DNA of 64,000 bases from Planotetraspora kaengkrachanensis (GTDB lineage: Bacteria > Actinomycetota > Actinomycetes > Streptosporangiales > Streptosporangiaceae). Made by a program: the position numbers and the translations under genes. Shown in pieces: positions 30,410 through 39,136 of this stretch (the stretch's first letter is position 1; each line of letters opens with the position of its first letter). The stretch spans positions 62,001-126,000 of the forward strand of contig NZ_BONV01000018.1 of NCBI RefSeq assembly GCF_016862895.1, written 5' to 3'. A model generated the notes under the pieces. It worked only from the letters and a program-made list of their open reading frames with translations, was not told the origin of the DNA and ran no database searches.

Positions 30410-31039
30410 TCAGCAGGCCCTCGCGACCTTCGGCCCTCTGCCCAGCCCCGGCCGGCCTCGCAGATGAGAGAGCATCGGGACGAGCTTGGCCCGTCCCCGG
30501 GAGCAGCGGCTCTTGACCGTCCCCGCCGGTACGTCGAGCACGGTGGCCGCGTCCTCCACCGAGTACCCCATCATGTCGACCAGCACCAGAGCCGCCCGCT
30601 GGTCGGTGGGTAGGCGTTTGAGCGCCGCCTCGATCTCCATCGCGATCTCGTGCTCGTCCGTCTGGTCGGCCAGCGAGACCTCCCGGTCGGCGGCCTCGAT
30701 GAGCTCGGCCTCGGCGAGGGGCCGTACGGGCTTGCGGCGCATCCGGTCGAGACAGGCGTTGACCACGATGCGGCGTAGCCACGTGGTGACCGCGGCCTCG
30801 CCGCGGAAGCTCTCCGCCTTGCGGTAGGCGGAGACGAAGGCGTCCTGTACGGCGTCGGCCGCCTCGTCGGGGTCGCCCAGCGTCCGCAGGGCGACCACCC
30901 AGAGGCGTTCACGATGGCGTTCGACGATCTCGCGGAACGCGTCGGGGTCGCCGTTCAGGTGACTACTCAGAAGTTCGGCATCCGTCGCCGCCGGGCGCGT
31001 GGTGGGCTCAGCGAGTGGGGGATCTTCTGAGTAGGTCAC
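30410..31039 (-). CDS. sigM: ECF RNA polymerase sigma factor SigM
   Basis: A 209-residue extracytoplasmic-function sigma factor. Region 2 is clear (FREIVERHRERLWVVALRTL, DAVQDAFVSAYRKAESFRGE) and so is region 4 (LPTDQRAALVLVDMMGYSVE, GTVKSRCSRGRAKL). It begins nine bases after the pseudokinase stop, so the two are coupled. Position between the MurJ cluster and trxBA matches SigM of mycobacteria and streptomycetes. The anti-sigma gene found next to sigM in M. tuberculosis is not present: only about 165 bases separate sigM from trxB. Confidence 0.93.
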   Translation of the reverse strand: MTYSEDPPLAEPTTRPAATDAELLSSHLNGDPDAFREIVERHRERLWVVALRTLGDPDEAADAVQDAFVSAYRKAESFRGEAAVTTWLRRIVVNACLDRMRRKPVRPLAEAELIEAADREVSLADQTDEHEIAMEIEAALKRLPTDQRAALVLVDMMGYSVEDAATVLDVPAGTVKSRCSRGRAKLVPMLSHLRGRPGLGRGPKVARAC

Positions 31040-31047
31040 ATACCCTG

Positions 31048-32553
31048 CTATGCGGATGCGGAGGAATGGACCAGTATGTCATAAATTGTCCCGCGATACT
31101 TGCCTTGGTAGGCAGGTAGTCGCGTGAACCAGACCAGGACGTACTGGCCGGTCACGGCCTTGCTCGGGGCAAGCGTGACATCTCCGGAGGCGTTGGCGTT
31201 CTTGGCCACCGTCTTTAGCGAGGACAGATCGGCGGAGTCGCCGACCTTTAACTCCACGCCGGTTCCGCCGGCGTCCGGCAGCGAGATGTCGACGTTGGCG
31301 ATCGGCATCGGCTTGCCCATGTCGAGGATCAGGCCGACGCCCGACTTGAGCCGGCCCAGTTCGGCGCTGTTGTAGGTGTCGGTGTGCCAGTCTGTCGACG
31401 ACTTGCCGTCGATCGCCGCGTCCGCGTACTCGGGGTTCTCCTGCTTGTCGTCACCCAGAGGGTCGAAGCCCGTGGCGCTGACCGGCTTGACGGTGACCGG
31501 CTTGGCCGACGGCGAGGAGGACGTGGGGCTGCTGCTGTTGTTGTGCGTCACCGGTGGGGTGTTGCCCAGATTCTTGCCCACGGTCCAGGCCCCCAGGCCG
31601 ACCGCGGCCATGACGAGCACCACGATGATCGTCAGAAGGACCTTGCTCGCGGCCCCGGTCTGCGGACGCTGGCTGTGTTGCGGACCCTGTACGGGCGGCT
31701 GCGCCGAAGGCGTGGGCCACGGGTCCATCGTCTCCGGGGCCTCGGAGCGCAGGTTCAGCGAGGGCGGCGCGGAGGAGATCGGCGCGGGTGTCGGCCGCGG
31801 CACCTCGGACAGCGCCTCCGCGACCTCCGCGGGGGTGGTGAGCGGCGGCTGACCCCGGCGGGGTTCGTGGAGGAGTATCCGGCAGGTGATGGCGTCGAGA
31901 TAGCCCGGCACGCCGGCGGTCACCTGGCGCGGCGTGCACAGCCTCCCGTAGTCGAGGGGGGCAGGCGGGAGCCCTCCGTCCATGTCGCCCGGCCAGTGGC
32001 CGGTCAGGGCGGCGTACAGCAGCCGTCCGAGCCCCTCGGTGTCCTCCCGGACCGGATCCTCGCTCGACAGGCCGAGGATCGCGGCGTCGACCGCGACACC
32101 CAGCAGTTTGACGGTGCCGCCACTCGTCCAGACGAGGCGGCTGGGCGTCAGGTGGAGATGCGTGAGCCCGGCGGCGTGGGAGTGGGCGAGCGCCTCGGCG
32201 GCCTCGGCGACCAGCGACGCGCCGCGCTCCGGCTCGATCGGCCGGCTGGTCAGCAGGTCGAGGAGAGACTCGCCGCTGACCCACTCGCTGACCACGTAGG
32301 CCGTGCCGTCCTGGTCGGCGGCGTCGAACACCTGGGTGAGGCGCGGGTCGGTCAGACGGCTGGCCGCGCGGGCGGCCAGCACCACCTCTTCGACCCGGGG
32401 GAATTCGGGACTGAACGTGTGGACGGCGACCGGCCGGGCGAGGATCTCGTCAATGGCCTTCCAGAGCGTCGCACCGCCGAATTCGGTGACCCTGTCCTCC
32501 AGCCGGAATCGATTCGCCAGCCGGGTCCCTGGTTCGACTGCGGACATACTCAT
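31048..32553 (-). CDS. MurJ-associated membrane pseudokinase
   Basis: A 501-residue protein corresponding to the C-terminal part of mycobacterial MviN (Rv3910). Residues 10-260 are kinase-like (RFRLEDRVTEFGGATLWKAI), but the catalytic loop reads HLHLTPSRLV instead of HRDxxxxN and no DFG is present, so it should be inactive. A membrane helix follows (LLTIIVVLVMAAVGLGAWTV, about 310-330). The extracellular C-terminal domain (residues about 360-500: DGKSSTDWHTDTYNSAELG) resembles a discoidin/carbohydrate-binding fold. In mycobacteria the pseudokinase, when phosphorylated by PknB, binds FhaA to restrain peptidoglycan synthesis. Here it is a separate gene downstream of murJ. Confidence 0.88.
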   Translation of the reverse strand: MSMSAVEPGTRLANRFRLEDRVTEFGGATLWKAIDEILARPVAVHTFSPEFPRVEEVVLAARAASRLTDPRLTQVFDAADQDGTAYVVSEWVSGESLLDLLTSRPIEPERGASLVAEAAEALAHSHAAGLTHLHLTPSRLVWTSGGTVKLLGVAVDAAILGLSSEDPVREDTEGLGRLLYAALTGHWPGDMDGGLPPAPLDYGRLCTPRQVTAGVPGYLDAITCRILLHEPRRGQPPLTTPAEVAEALSEVPRPTPAPISSAPPSLNLRSEAPETMDPWPTPSAQPPVQGPQHSQRPQTGAASKVLLTIIVVLVMAAVGLGAWTVGKNLGNTPPVTHNNSSSPTSSSPSAKPVTVKPVSATGFDPLGDDKQENPEYADAAIDGKSSTDWHTDTYNSAELGRLKSGVGLILDMGKPMPIANVDISLPDAGGTGVELKVGDSADLSSLKTVAKNANASGDVTLAPSKAVTGQYVLVWFTRLPAYQGKYRGTIYDILVHSSASA

Positions 32554-32754
32554 AGGGCCGCCTCAATCCGCGGCTCATCGGCCTGCATCAGCCGATGCCG
32601 GGTGGTTTCGCCCACGCCTTCCCGCTTCCGCTCGCCGGTCGAACTCTAGGCGCACCATGCTAGTGCCGTGCCGGTCCTGCCCGCCTTCCCGATCGAAGAG
32701 GTCTGAATCGGACTTTTGGTCAAGCCTCTACCGTTCGGTCACTCTTGAGGACTC

Positions 32755-34353
32755 TTACCGTCCTACCCGGCTAGTAACGAGTCCAATGATGGAGCTCACT
32801 TCGGTGACCCGCATCCGATGGGCGGCCAGCAGGTAGAGCAGCAGGCCGAAGCCGCCGCCGGCCGCCAGAATGATCGCGGAGCTGAGTGCGGTGATCGGGG
32901 TGATCTCCCTGGTCAGCCAGAGGACGGCGAGGGCCACGACGGCCGCGGGGATCGCCGCGACGTACATCCGGGAAAGTCCCGAGGCGACCGCCCGGCCGCC
33001 GAGACCGCGGATCCTCCTGCTTGCCATCAGCCAGGCGATGCCGCTGCCGATCACGTACGTCAATGTGAACGCGAAGGCCAGACCGATCACGATGTACCGA
33101 GCAGGAAGGGTGAAATACGCAATCAGGCTCAAAGTCGCATTTATTGCGACATTTACCGCAGCGATAAGCGCAGGGGTCTTGGTGTCACCGAAGCTGTAGA
33201 AGACCCGGAGCAGAAGCTGGAAGATCGAGAACGGCACGAGCGCCAGCCCGAAGACCTGCAGCACGTTGCCGATGTAGAGCGCGTTCTCCGGGGTCATGTT
33301 GCCCCAGGAGAAGATCAGCGTGGTGACGGCGGGGCCCAGGACCATCAGCAGCAGCCCGGACGGCACGATCACCGACGACACCAGGCGCACTCCGGAGCCG
33401 AACTCCGTCCGGGCCGCGTCGAACTCCCCGTCCGCGACGTACCGGCTCATCCGGGGGAGCATCGCGGTGATCACCGACACCGCGATGATCCCGTACGGCA
33501 GCTGGAACAGCTGGAACGCGTAGGAGTAGGCGCTGTTGCCGGCGCCGGGGGCGCGGTCGCCCGCGCCGGTGGCGAGCTTGGTGGTGACCCAGAAGCCGAA
33601 CTGGGTGATGCCGACGTACGCGAAGGTCCACACGGCCGTGCGCGCGGTCTCACCCAGTCCCGTGTCGCGCAACCCGAGGCGGGGCCGGAACCGGAAGCCG
33701 GCCCGGTGCAGTGCCACGACCAGCACGAACGACTGGACCACGATGCCCGCCGTCGTGCCGACGCCGAGCAGGGTGAGGTCATCGCCGCTGACCGTGTCGA
33801 TGTCGGACGTTCCGACGGCCAGGTAGCCGATCCCCACTCCGATCACCACGAGGTTGTTGAGCACCGGCGCCCACATGGGGGCCGCGAACCTGTCCCGGGT
33901 GTTCAGGATGGCGCCGGCCATGGCTCCGATCCCGAAGAAGGCGATCTGCGGAAGGATGTACCTGGCGAGCGTGCTCGCCACCTCGATCTTGTGCGCCGAC
34001 CAGTTGGACGCCGTGTAGAGCTCCATGATCGGCTGGGCGAGCAACACGCCGATGGCCGCGATCAGCGTGAGCACCACGATCGCGAGCGTCATCAGCCGCT
34101 GCTCGAACGCCCGCCCGCCGTCCGCGTCCCGCTTCTTCGCCCGGACGATCATCGGGACGATCACGCTGCTCAGCACGCCGCCGATCAGCAGGTCGAACAG
34201 GATGAAGGGGATCTGGTACGCGGCGTTGTACGCGTCACCGAGCGCGAAGGTCCCGATGGCCGCCGCGAGCACCGCCGTACGCAGGAAGCCGGTCAGCCGG
34301 GAGACCATCGTGCCCGCCGCCATGATCGCGCTGGCTCGGAGCATCCTGCTCAT
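32755..34353 (-). CDS. murJ: Lipid II flippase MurJ
   Basis: A 532-residue MOP-superfamily transporter that flips lipid II to the outer leaflet. The start MLRASAIMAAGTMVSRLTGFLRT is diagnostic, followed by about 14 predicted membrane helices, with LYTASNW and SWGNMTPENALYIGNVLQVF typical of the family. Residues such as the Arg in SRLTGFLR are those used for lipid II binding in other MurJ proteins. The ATG at 34353 has AAGGA upstream. It lies between the DUF6049 gene and the pseudokinase. Confidence 0.95.
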   Translation of the reverse strand: MSRMLRASAIMAAGTMVSRLTGFLRTAVLAAAIGTFALGDAYNAAYQIPFILFDLLIGGVLSSVIVPMIVRAKKRDADGGRAFEQRLMTLAIVVLTLIAAIGVLLAQPIMELYTASNWSAHKIEVASTLARYILPQIAFFGIGAMAGAILNTRDRFAAPMWAPVLNNLVVIGVGIGYLAVGTSDIDTVSGDDLTLLGVGTTAGIVVQSFVLVVALHRAGFRFRPRLGLRDTGLGETARTAVWTFAYVGITQFGFWVTTKLATGAGDRAPGAGNSAYSYAFQLFQLPYGIIAVSVITAMLPRMSRYVADGEFDAARTEFGSGVRLVSSVIVPSGLLLMVLGPAVTTLIFSWGNMTPENALYIGNVLQVFGLALVPFSIFQLLLRVFYSFGDTKTPALIAAVNVAINATLSLIAYFTLPARYIVIGLAFAFTLTYVIGSGIAWLMASRRIRGLGGRAVASGLSRMYVAAIPAAVVALAVLWLTREITPITALSSAIILAAGGGFGLLLYLLAAHRMRVTEVSSIIGLVTSRVGR

Positions 34354-34437
34354 AGTTTTCCTTCGACTCGGCGGCTCGTTCGGCCGCGTACGTGCGCGGG
34401 GCGGTCCTGACGCCCTCTTCCTGGGAGTCTCGCAGAG

Positions 34438-36651
34438 CTACGTCGGCGGCGACTCTCGCTGGTCGCCCGGGACGACCTGGGCCGCTCCGGGCGTGGGCAC
34501 GGGCTCCGGCTCGGGGGGCGTCTCCGGACTGAACGGGAAGGACTTGCGCGACCGGCGGCGGAGGATCCGCATCACCACGGCGGCCAGCATGATCGTGAGC
34601 GCTGCTCCGACGATGACCAGTGCGATGCCGGTGTAGCCGGTGGCGCGGACGGTGACGTGAACGGCGTCGCCGTAGCGTTTGCCCTCGCTTGTCAGGAGCT
34701 GGATGGCGATGGTCGCCTCGCCGCCGCCCTCCGGCACGATCACCGGCACGTTCTCGAGGCGGGTGCGCGCCTTGAGTATCTGGATCTGCTCGGACAGGTA
34801 GACCCCGCCGGGGACGTCGATCCCCAGCCTCTTCGGATCGTCCGAGGTGACCTGAATCCTTATGGTGATGGCCTGGTCGAGGCCGTTGGAGACGCTCACC
34901 GGGACCTGGCCGTTCGACCCCGCCACCGCGCGCGGTGTGTCGGTCACCTGCACGTCGTTCATGCGGTCGTCGATGGCCTTCTCCACCTGCGCGGCGAAGG
35001 CCGCGGCCCGCTTGGAGTCCCCGCGCCAGGACGACGAGGTCAGCCTGAGGATCGCGTCGTGGAAGAGCTGGGTGTGCGTCTCGGTCACCGTGGCGGCCGC
35101 GTCGGTCTTCTGGCTGAGCCTGCGGATGGTGGCCAGGTAGGACTTCCCCAGTTCTGCCTGTCGGTCGCGGTCGGTGTAGACGATGTCGGACCTGTGTACC
35201 TGGGCCTTGGTCAGCTTGATCGAGCCGAGCGTGGTCATCTGCAACCACGGAGCCGCCGCGGCGCTCTTGAGAAGCGCGGTCACGAACTTGGGGTCGGGGT
35301 TCCACAGTTCCGCGGGGGGCGCCGCGACGATCGTCCTCGCGGACTGAGCCCCCTTGGCCCCCTGAGCGCCTCCCTGCGTGCCCACGAGGGTCCCCTGGGA
35401 CTGAGCGCCGGGCTGCTCGAACGCGATCATCGCGGTCTCGGCGATGAAGCGCTGCCGGGCGAGCAGCGCGCTCCCCGGAGCCGAGACGTCGCCGCCGAGG
35501 ATCTGGCTCAGCGTCGGATCGGACACGATCGCCTTGAGGGGTCCGGACACGGTGTCCAGGCGTGACGCGGCGTCCGGGGTGGTCGTGACGGGCGGGTCGG
35601 GCGGCAGGGTGTCGCCGGAGAGCAGCAGCGACTTCACCCCGGCCGTGGCGAGCTCGTCGACCGCGTCGCGGTCCGTGGCACCGCCTGAAGGCCACACGAC
35701 CGAGGCGGGCACCTCACGGCCGAGTTGCGCCGTTGCCGCCGCCGCGCCCCTCTGGATCGCGGCCACGGCCGGCGCGTCCAGCCCGTTGTGGACGAGAGCG
35801 GTGACGTCCGGATCCCCGTACGGCGTGGCGATCACGGGCTTGTCCGCGAGAGCCGTGCGAACGGCCTCGAACCACTGGGCCGCGGCCGCGTCCGGAGCCT
35901 TGTGGTCGTCCTTGTCGCCCTTCTCCACGGTGTACGGCCCGGCCGACGACTTGCGGGCGTCGTCGAGCACCGCGGGGTCGAGGAACCACGTCACGGTCTT
36001 GCTCGTGCTTTGGGCCAGCTGGAGCAGTTTCGCCAGGCGGCCCGAGGAGATCGACGTGTGGAGGTCGTCGTCCATGAACGTCGTGTCGTCGGCGCGGTGG
36101 GGCCGGTCGACGAGGGGCAGGGCGACCGCCAGCTTGATCTTCGGGGTCTGCTGACCCTGCGGAACATAGGTCAGGAACGTGCGATCGATGGCGATCTGCT
36201 GGCCCGTGTTGCCGTCGAGCACCTCGATGCCGAACGGGTAGACCCCTGCCGCGTTCATGCCGAGTTCCAGCGGAGTCACGCTGAACTGGAACGCCAGCTT
36301 GCCCGACTGGTCGAGCTGCGCGTACTGCACCTTGGTGTTGTACGACGTGGTGGCCGTCTGGCCGGCGGCGAACCGCGCCATGTCGGCACGGGCACGGAAC
36401 GGCTGCCCGGGCGAGTAGTGGACGCGGATGCGTACAGGGGCCATCGGGGAGCCGGTCACCGTGCCCGAGATCAGGATGGGGGTGGTCGGCTCGCGCGGCA
36501 CGTCAGGAGTGATCCCCCCCACCAGGAGCGGGGCGGCGGGAGCAGCAGTCTTGCCCAGACCTCGGGGAGCCGCGTCAGCCGTACCGGCCATGCTCGGGGG
36601 GACGAGCAGGGCAGTGGTCAGCAGGGTGAGTAGGGCGGCCTTACGGATCAT
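34438..36651 (-). CDS. DUF6049 envelope protein upstream of murJ
   Basis: A 737-residue protein with a signal peptide (MIRKAALLTLLTTALLVPPS, cleavage after ADA), a large extracytoplasmic part and one C-terminal membrane helix (TGIALVIVGAALTIMLAAVV) with a short Pro-rich cytoplasmic tail. The ectodomain opens with repeated Ig-like beta segments and a glycosidase-like stretch (KTVTWFLDPAVLDDARK). It matches the DUF6049 proteins (Rv3909 in M. tuberculosis) always found beside murJ, so a role in wall synthesis is likely, but its biochemistry is unknown. Confidence 0.88.
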   Translation of the reverse strand: MIRKAALLTLLTTALLVPPSMAGTADAAPRGLGKTAAPAAPLLVGGITPDVPREPTTPILISGTVTGSPMAPVRIRVHYSPGQPFRARADMARFAAGQTATTSYNTKVQYAQLDQSGKLAFQFSVTPLELGMNAAGVYPFGIEVLDGNTGQQIAIDRTFLTYVPQGQQTPKIKLAVALPLVDRPHRADDTTFMDDDLHTSISSGRLAKLLQLAQSTSKTVTWFLDPAVLDDARKSSAGPYTVEKGDKDDHKAPDAAAAQWFEAVRTALADKPVIATPYGDPDVTALVHNGLDAPAVAAIQRGAAAATAQLGREVPASVVWPSGGATDRDAVDELATAGVKSLLLSGDTLPPDPPVTTTPDAASRLDTVSGPLKAIVSDPTLSQILGGDVSAPGSALLARQRFIAETAMIAFEQPGAQSQGTLVGTQGGAQGAKGAQSARTIVAAPPAELWNPDPKFVTALLKSAAAAPWLQMTTLGSIKLTKAQVHRSDIVYTDRDRQAELGKSYLATIRRLSQKTDAAATVTETHTQLFHDAILRLTSSSWRGDSKRAAAFAAQVEKAIDDRMNDVQVTDTPRAVAGSNGQVPVSVSNGLDQAITIRIQVTSDDPKRLGIDVPGGVYLSEQIQILKARTRLENVPVIVPEGGGEATIAIQLLTSEGKRYGDAVHVTVRATGYTGIALVIVGAALTIMLAAVVMRILRRRSRKSFPFSPETPPEPEPVPTPGAAQVVPGDQRESPPT

Positions 36652-36697
36652 GTGCGGGCCTGCATTGGGGTTCGGCGCACGCCCAGAATGCTATGGC

Positions 36698-37234
36698 CTA
36701 AGCCGTACTCATTGGGCTGGCCAGGCTTGCCAGACCGCGTCGTCTCGCCGTCGTGAGGTCGACGGGCTTGCCGGACATCAGGTCCAAAAGGTGAAAAGCA
36801 CGTAGTCGTAGGGCTGTGGATCGTTCCCCGGTGGCCGTGATCACAGGCTCATCGGGATCCAGGTTGTCGATGAGGCGCTGGTCGATCAGAACGGCCAGAT
36901 GGTCGGGAAGCAGGAGCGGGCAGACCAGGCCGTCGGCGTAGTCGGTCGCGGAATTCACCACGAAGGCGGAGGCGGGAACCACGCGCCTGGCGCGGAAGAG
37001 GGCTCCGACGGCCTTGGCCTTGGGCGGGGTGTCGACGGCGCCGACCACGGCCACCGGATCCCTGCCGTCCTGGTAGGAGACCTCGAAGACCCGGACGCTC
37101 ACGCAGGTCGCGGCCTCGACCCCGAGGACCTCGGGAAGCTCCTGCGAGGACGTCAATGCACGAGGAAGCCGTACGATCTCATGGTGGATCTGATGGGCGA
37201 GGAGCCAGCGGTGAATCGCGAGAGCGTCTTTCAT
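36698..37234 (-). CDS. YbaK/EbsC-family aminoacyl-tRNA deacylase-like protein
   Basis: A 178-residue protein of the YbaK/ProRS-editing superfamily, members of which hydrolyse mischarged tRNAs. It begins MKDALAIHRWLLAHQIHHEI, with the fold's mixed core (VRVFEVSYQDGRDPVAVVGA, AFVVNSATDYADGLVCPLLL). ATG 37234 has AGGAGC eight bases upstream. It is divergent from cca, and both deal with tRNA. The invariant Lys of YbaK is hard to assign here, so activity is uncertain. Confidence 0.75.
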   Translation of the reverse strand: MKDALAIHRWLLAHQIHHEIVRLPRALTSSQELPEVLGVEAATCVSVRVFEVSYQDGRDPVAVVGAVDTPPKAKAVGALFRARRVVPASAFVVNSATDYADGLVCPLLLPDHLAVLIDQRLIDNLDPDEPVITATGERSTALRLRAFHLLDLMSGKPVDLTTARRRGLASLASPMSTA

Positions 37235-37278
37235 CTCTGAGCTCCTTGCTTCGTCCAACGCCCCCGAACTGACCGTAG

Positions 37279-37321
37279 CCTGGTGATTGCTAGGTGTGTA
37301 TCTCCCCTAGGTGACACCAGG
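37279..37321. promoter_or_regulatory. Divergent ybaK-cca intergenic region with inverted repeat
   Basis: CCTGGTG (37279-37285) and CACCAGG (37315-37321) face each other, and a direct repeat CTAGGTG occurs twice between them. It may be an operator shared by the divergent pair; no regulator is suggested. Confidence 0.3.
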
Positions 37322-37367
37322 ATGCGGCGGGGGAGAATCGTTCCGTGACCGAAGGACCTACCCAGCC

Positions 37368-38813
37368 TTGTCCGTTTCAAATCTGAGCGACCGTCAGCAG
37401 AGAGCCGTGGACGACCTGTTCAGGCGCATCGCCCCCGTCGCCGACGAGCTCGGTGAGCTGTTCGCGGCCCGTGGGCACGAGCTGGCCCTCGTCGGCGGCT
37501 CCGTTCGCGACGTCCTGCTCGGCCGAGTCGGCCACGATCTCGATCTGACCACGGACGCCAGGCCCGAACGCGTGCTCGAGATCGTCAGGGACTGGGCGGA
37601 CGCCGTCTGGACGATCGGGATCGACTTCGGCACGGTCGGCGTCCGCAAGGCCGGCTGGCAGCTGGAGATCACGACCTATCGCAGCGAGTCGTACGACCCG
37701 GCGTCCCGCAAGCCCGAGGTTTCGTACGGCGACACGCTGGACGGCGACCTCCGCCGCCGGGACTTCGCGGTCAACGCGATGGCGGTCCGGGTGCCGAGCC
37801 ACGAGTTCGTCGACCCGTTCGGCGGGCTGCCCGACCTGGCGGCGAAGGTGCTCCGCACGCCGGGGGCGCCGGAGGAGTCGTTCGACGACGATCCGCTGCG
37901 GATGCTCCGCGCGGCCCGGTTCGCCTCCCAACTCGGTTTCTCTGTGGATCCGAAGGCCGTCGAGGCGATGACGGCCATGGCCGGCCGGATCGAGATCGTG
38001 TCGGCCGAGCGCATCCGCGAAGAGCTGGACAAGCTGATCTGCGGGGCCGGGCCGAGAGAAGGCCTGGCCATGCTGGTGGACACGGGCCTCGCGGCCCACG
38101 TCCTGCCCGAACTGCCCAAGCTCCGGCTGGAGATCGACGAGCACCACCGGCACAAGGACGTCTACGAGCACACGCTGATCGTGCTGGAGCAGGCGGTGGA
38201 GCTGGAGACCTCGGGTCCCGATCGGGTGCTGCGGTGGGCGGCGCTCCTCCACGACGTCGGCAAGCCCAAGACCAGGCGCAACGAGCCCGGAGGCCGCGTC
38301 TCCTTCCACCACCACGAGGTGGTCGGCGCCCAGATGGCCAAAAAGCGGCTGAGCGAGCTCAAGTTCCCCAAGGACGTCGTGGCCGACGTGTCACGGCTCG
38401 TCGAGCTCCACCTGCGCTTCCACGGGTACGGCTCGGGGGAGTGGACGGACAGCGCGGTGCGCCGGTACGTCCGCGACGCCGGACATCTGCTGGAACGCCT
38501 GCACAAGCTCACCCGGGCCGACTGCACGACCCGCAACAAGCGGAAGGCGGCCGCCCTCTCCCAGACGTACGACCAGCTGGAGGAGCGGATCTCCCGGCTG
38601 GCCGAGGAGGAGGAGCTGGCCAAGATCCGGCCGGAGCTCGACGGCAACGAGATCCAGGAGATTCTCGGGCTGGCTCCCGGTCCGCTGATCGGCCAGGCCT
38701 ACAAGCACATGCTGGACATCCGCATGGACGAAGGCATGATCGGCAAGGAGGCCGCCAAGGAGGCCCTCCTGAAATGGGCCCACTCCCAAGGCTTCCCCCC
38801 ACCCTCGGCGTGA
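37368..38813 (+). CDS. cca: CCA tRNA nucleotidyltransferase
   Basis: A 481-residue class II nucleotidyltransferase that adds or repairs the CCA end of tRNA. Motif A is LVGGSVRDVLLGRVGHDLDLTT; RRRDFAVNAMA and DDPLRMLRAARFASQLGF follow. A C-terminal HD domain (LLHDVGKPKTRR) covers residues about 270-400. I use TTG 37368; a GTG at 37311 is open but unsupported. The stop codon TGA lies inside the first core of the adjacent 53-bp repeat array. Confidence 0.94.
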   Translation: MSVSNLSDRQQRAVDDLFRRIAPVADELGELFAARGHELALVGGSVRDVLLGRVGHDLDLTTDARPERVLEIVRDWADAVWTIGIDFGTVGVRKAGWQLEITTYRSESYDPASRKPEVSYGDTLDGDLRRRDFAVNAMAVRVPSHEFVDPFGGLPDLAAKVLRTPGAPEESFDDDPLRMLRAARFASQLGFSVDPKAVEAMTAMAGRIEIVSAERIREELDKLICGAGPREGLAMLVDTGLAAHVLPELPKLRLEIDEHHRHKDVYEHTLIVLEQAVELETSGPDRVLRWAALLHDVGKPKTRRNEPGGRVSFHHHEVVGAQMAKKRLSELKFPKDVVADVSRLVELHLRFHGYGSGEWTDSAVRRYVRDAGHLLERLHKLTRADCTTRNKRKAAALSQTYDQLEERISRLAEEEELAKIRPELDGNEIQEILGLAPGPLIGQAYKHMLDIRMDEGMIGKEAAKEALLKWAHSQGFPPPSA

Positions 38814-39109
38814 TCATGCACAGGCTCGGGGAGAGGGCCGCTGACCAGCCCCAACCCTGGGCGTGATCATGCACGGGTTCGGTCAAGTGACCGTTGAGCA
38901 GGTACGACGCGAGTCGTGATCATGCACAAACTCGTGATGAAGGCGTCCGACCTGGGTGGTCGCCATTCGTGATCATGCAGACGCCGGGCGGTGCATGATC
39001 ACGAAATGTGTAACCGCAGGTAAACGATGCGATTGCCGAATCTGCGCATGATCACAAACATGGTTGGCGCAGGTCAGTGGACATGCTCAAGAGGCTGTGC
39101 ATGATCACG
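38809..39109. repeat. 53-bp inward-facing repeat array 1 (4 forward + 3 reverse units)
   Basis: Core CGTGATCATGCA occurs at 38809, 38862, 38915 and 38968, each exactly 53 bases apart. The reverse complement TGCATGATCACG (or a one/two-base variant) occurs at 38992, 39045 and 39098, again 53 apart. Cores 4 and 5 are separated by 12 bases and form a perfect 12-bp stem. The 41 bases after each core are not random: TCGG near unit positions 18-21 and ACCTGC near 36-41 recur. The first core contains the stop codon of cca. The array fills the cca-bioA gap; there is no gene in it. Confidence 0.93.
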
Positions 39110-39136
39110 GTCCAGGGGGGGCTCTAGGGTGGGGGG

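Noticed and set aside
38809-39109. Array 1 read as a CRISPR
   Set aside because: The repeated core is only 12 bases, half of the units are inverted, and the intervening 41 bases carry recurring blocks rather than unrelated spacers. No cas genes are near.
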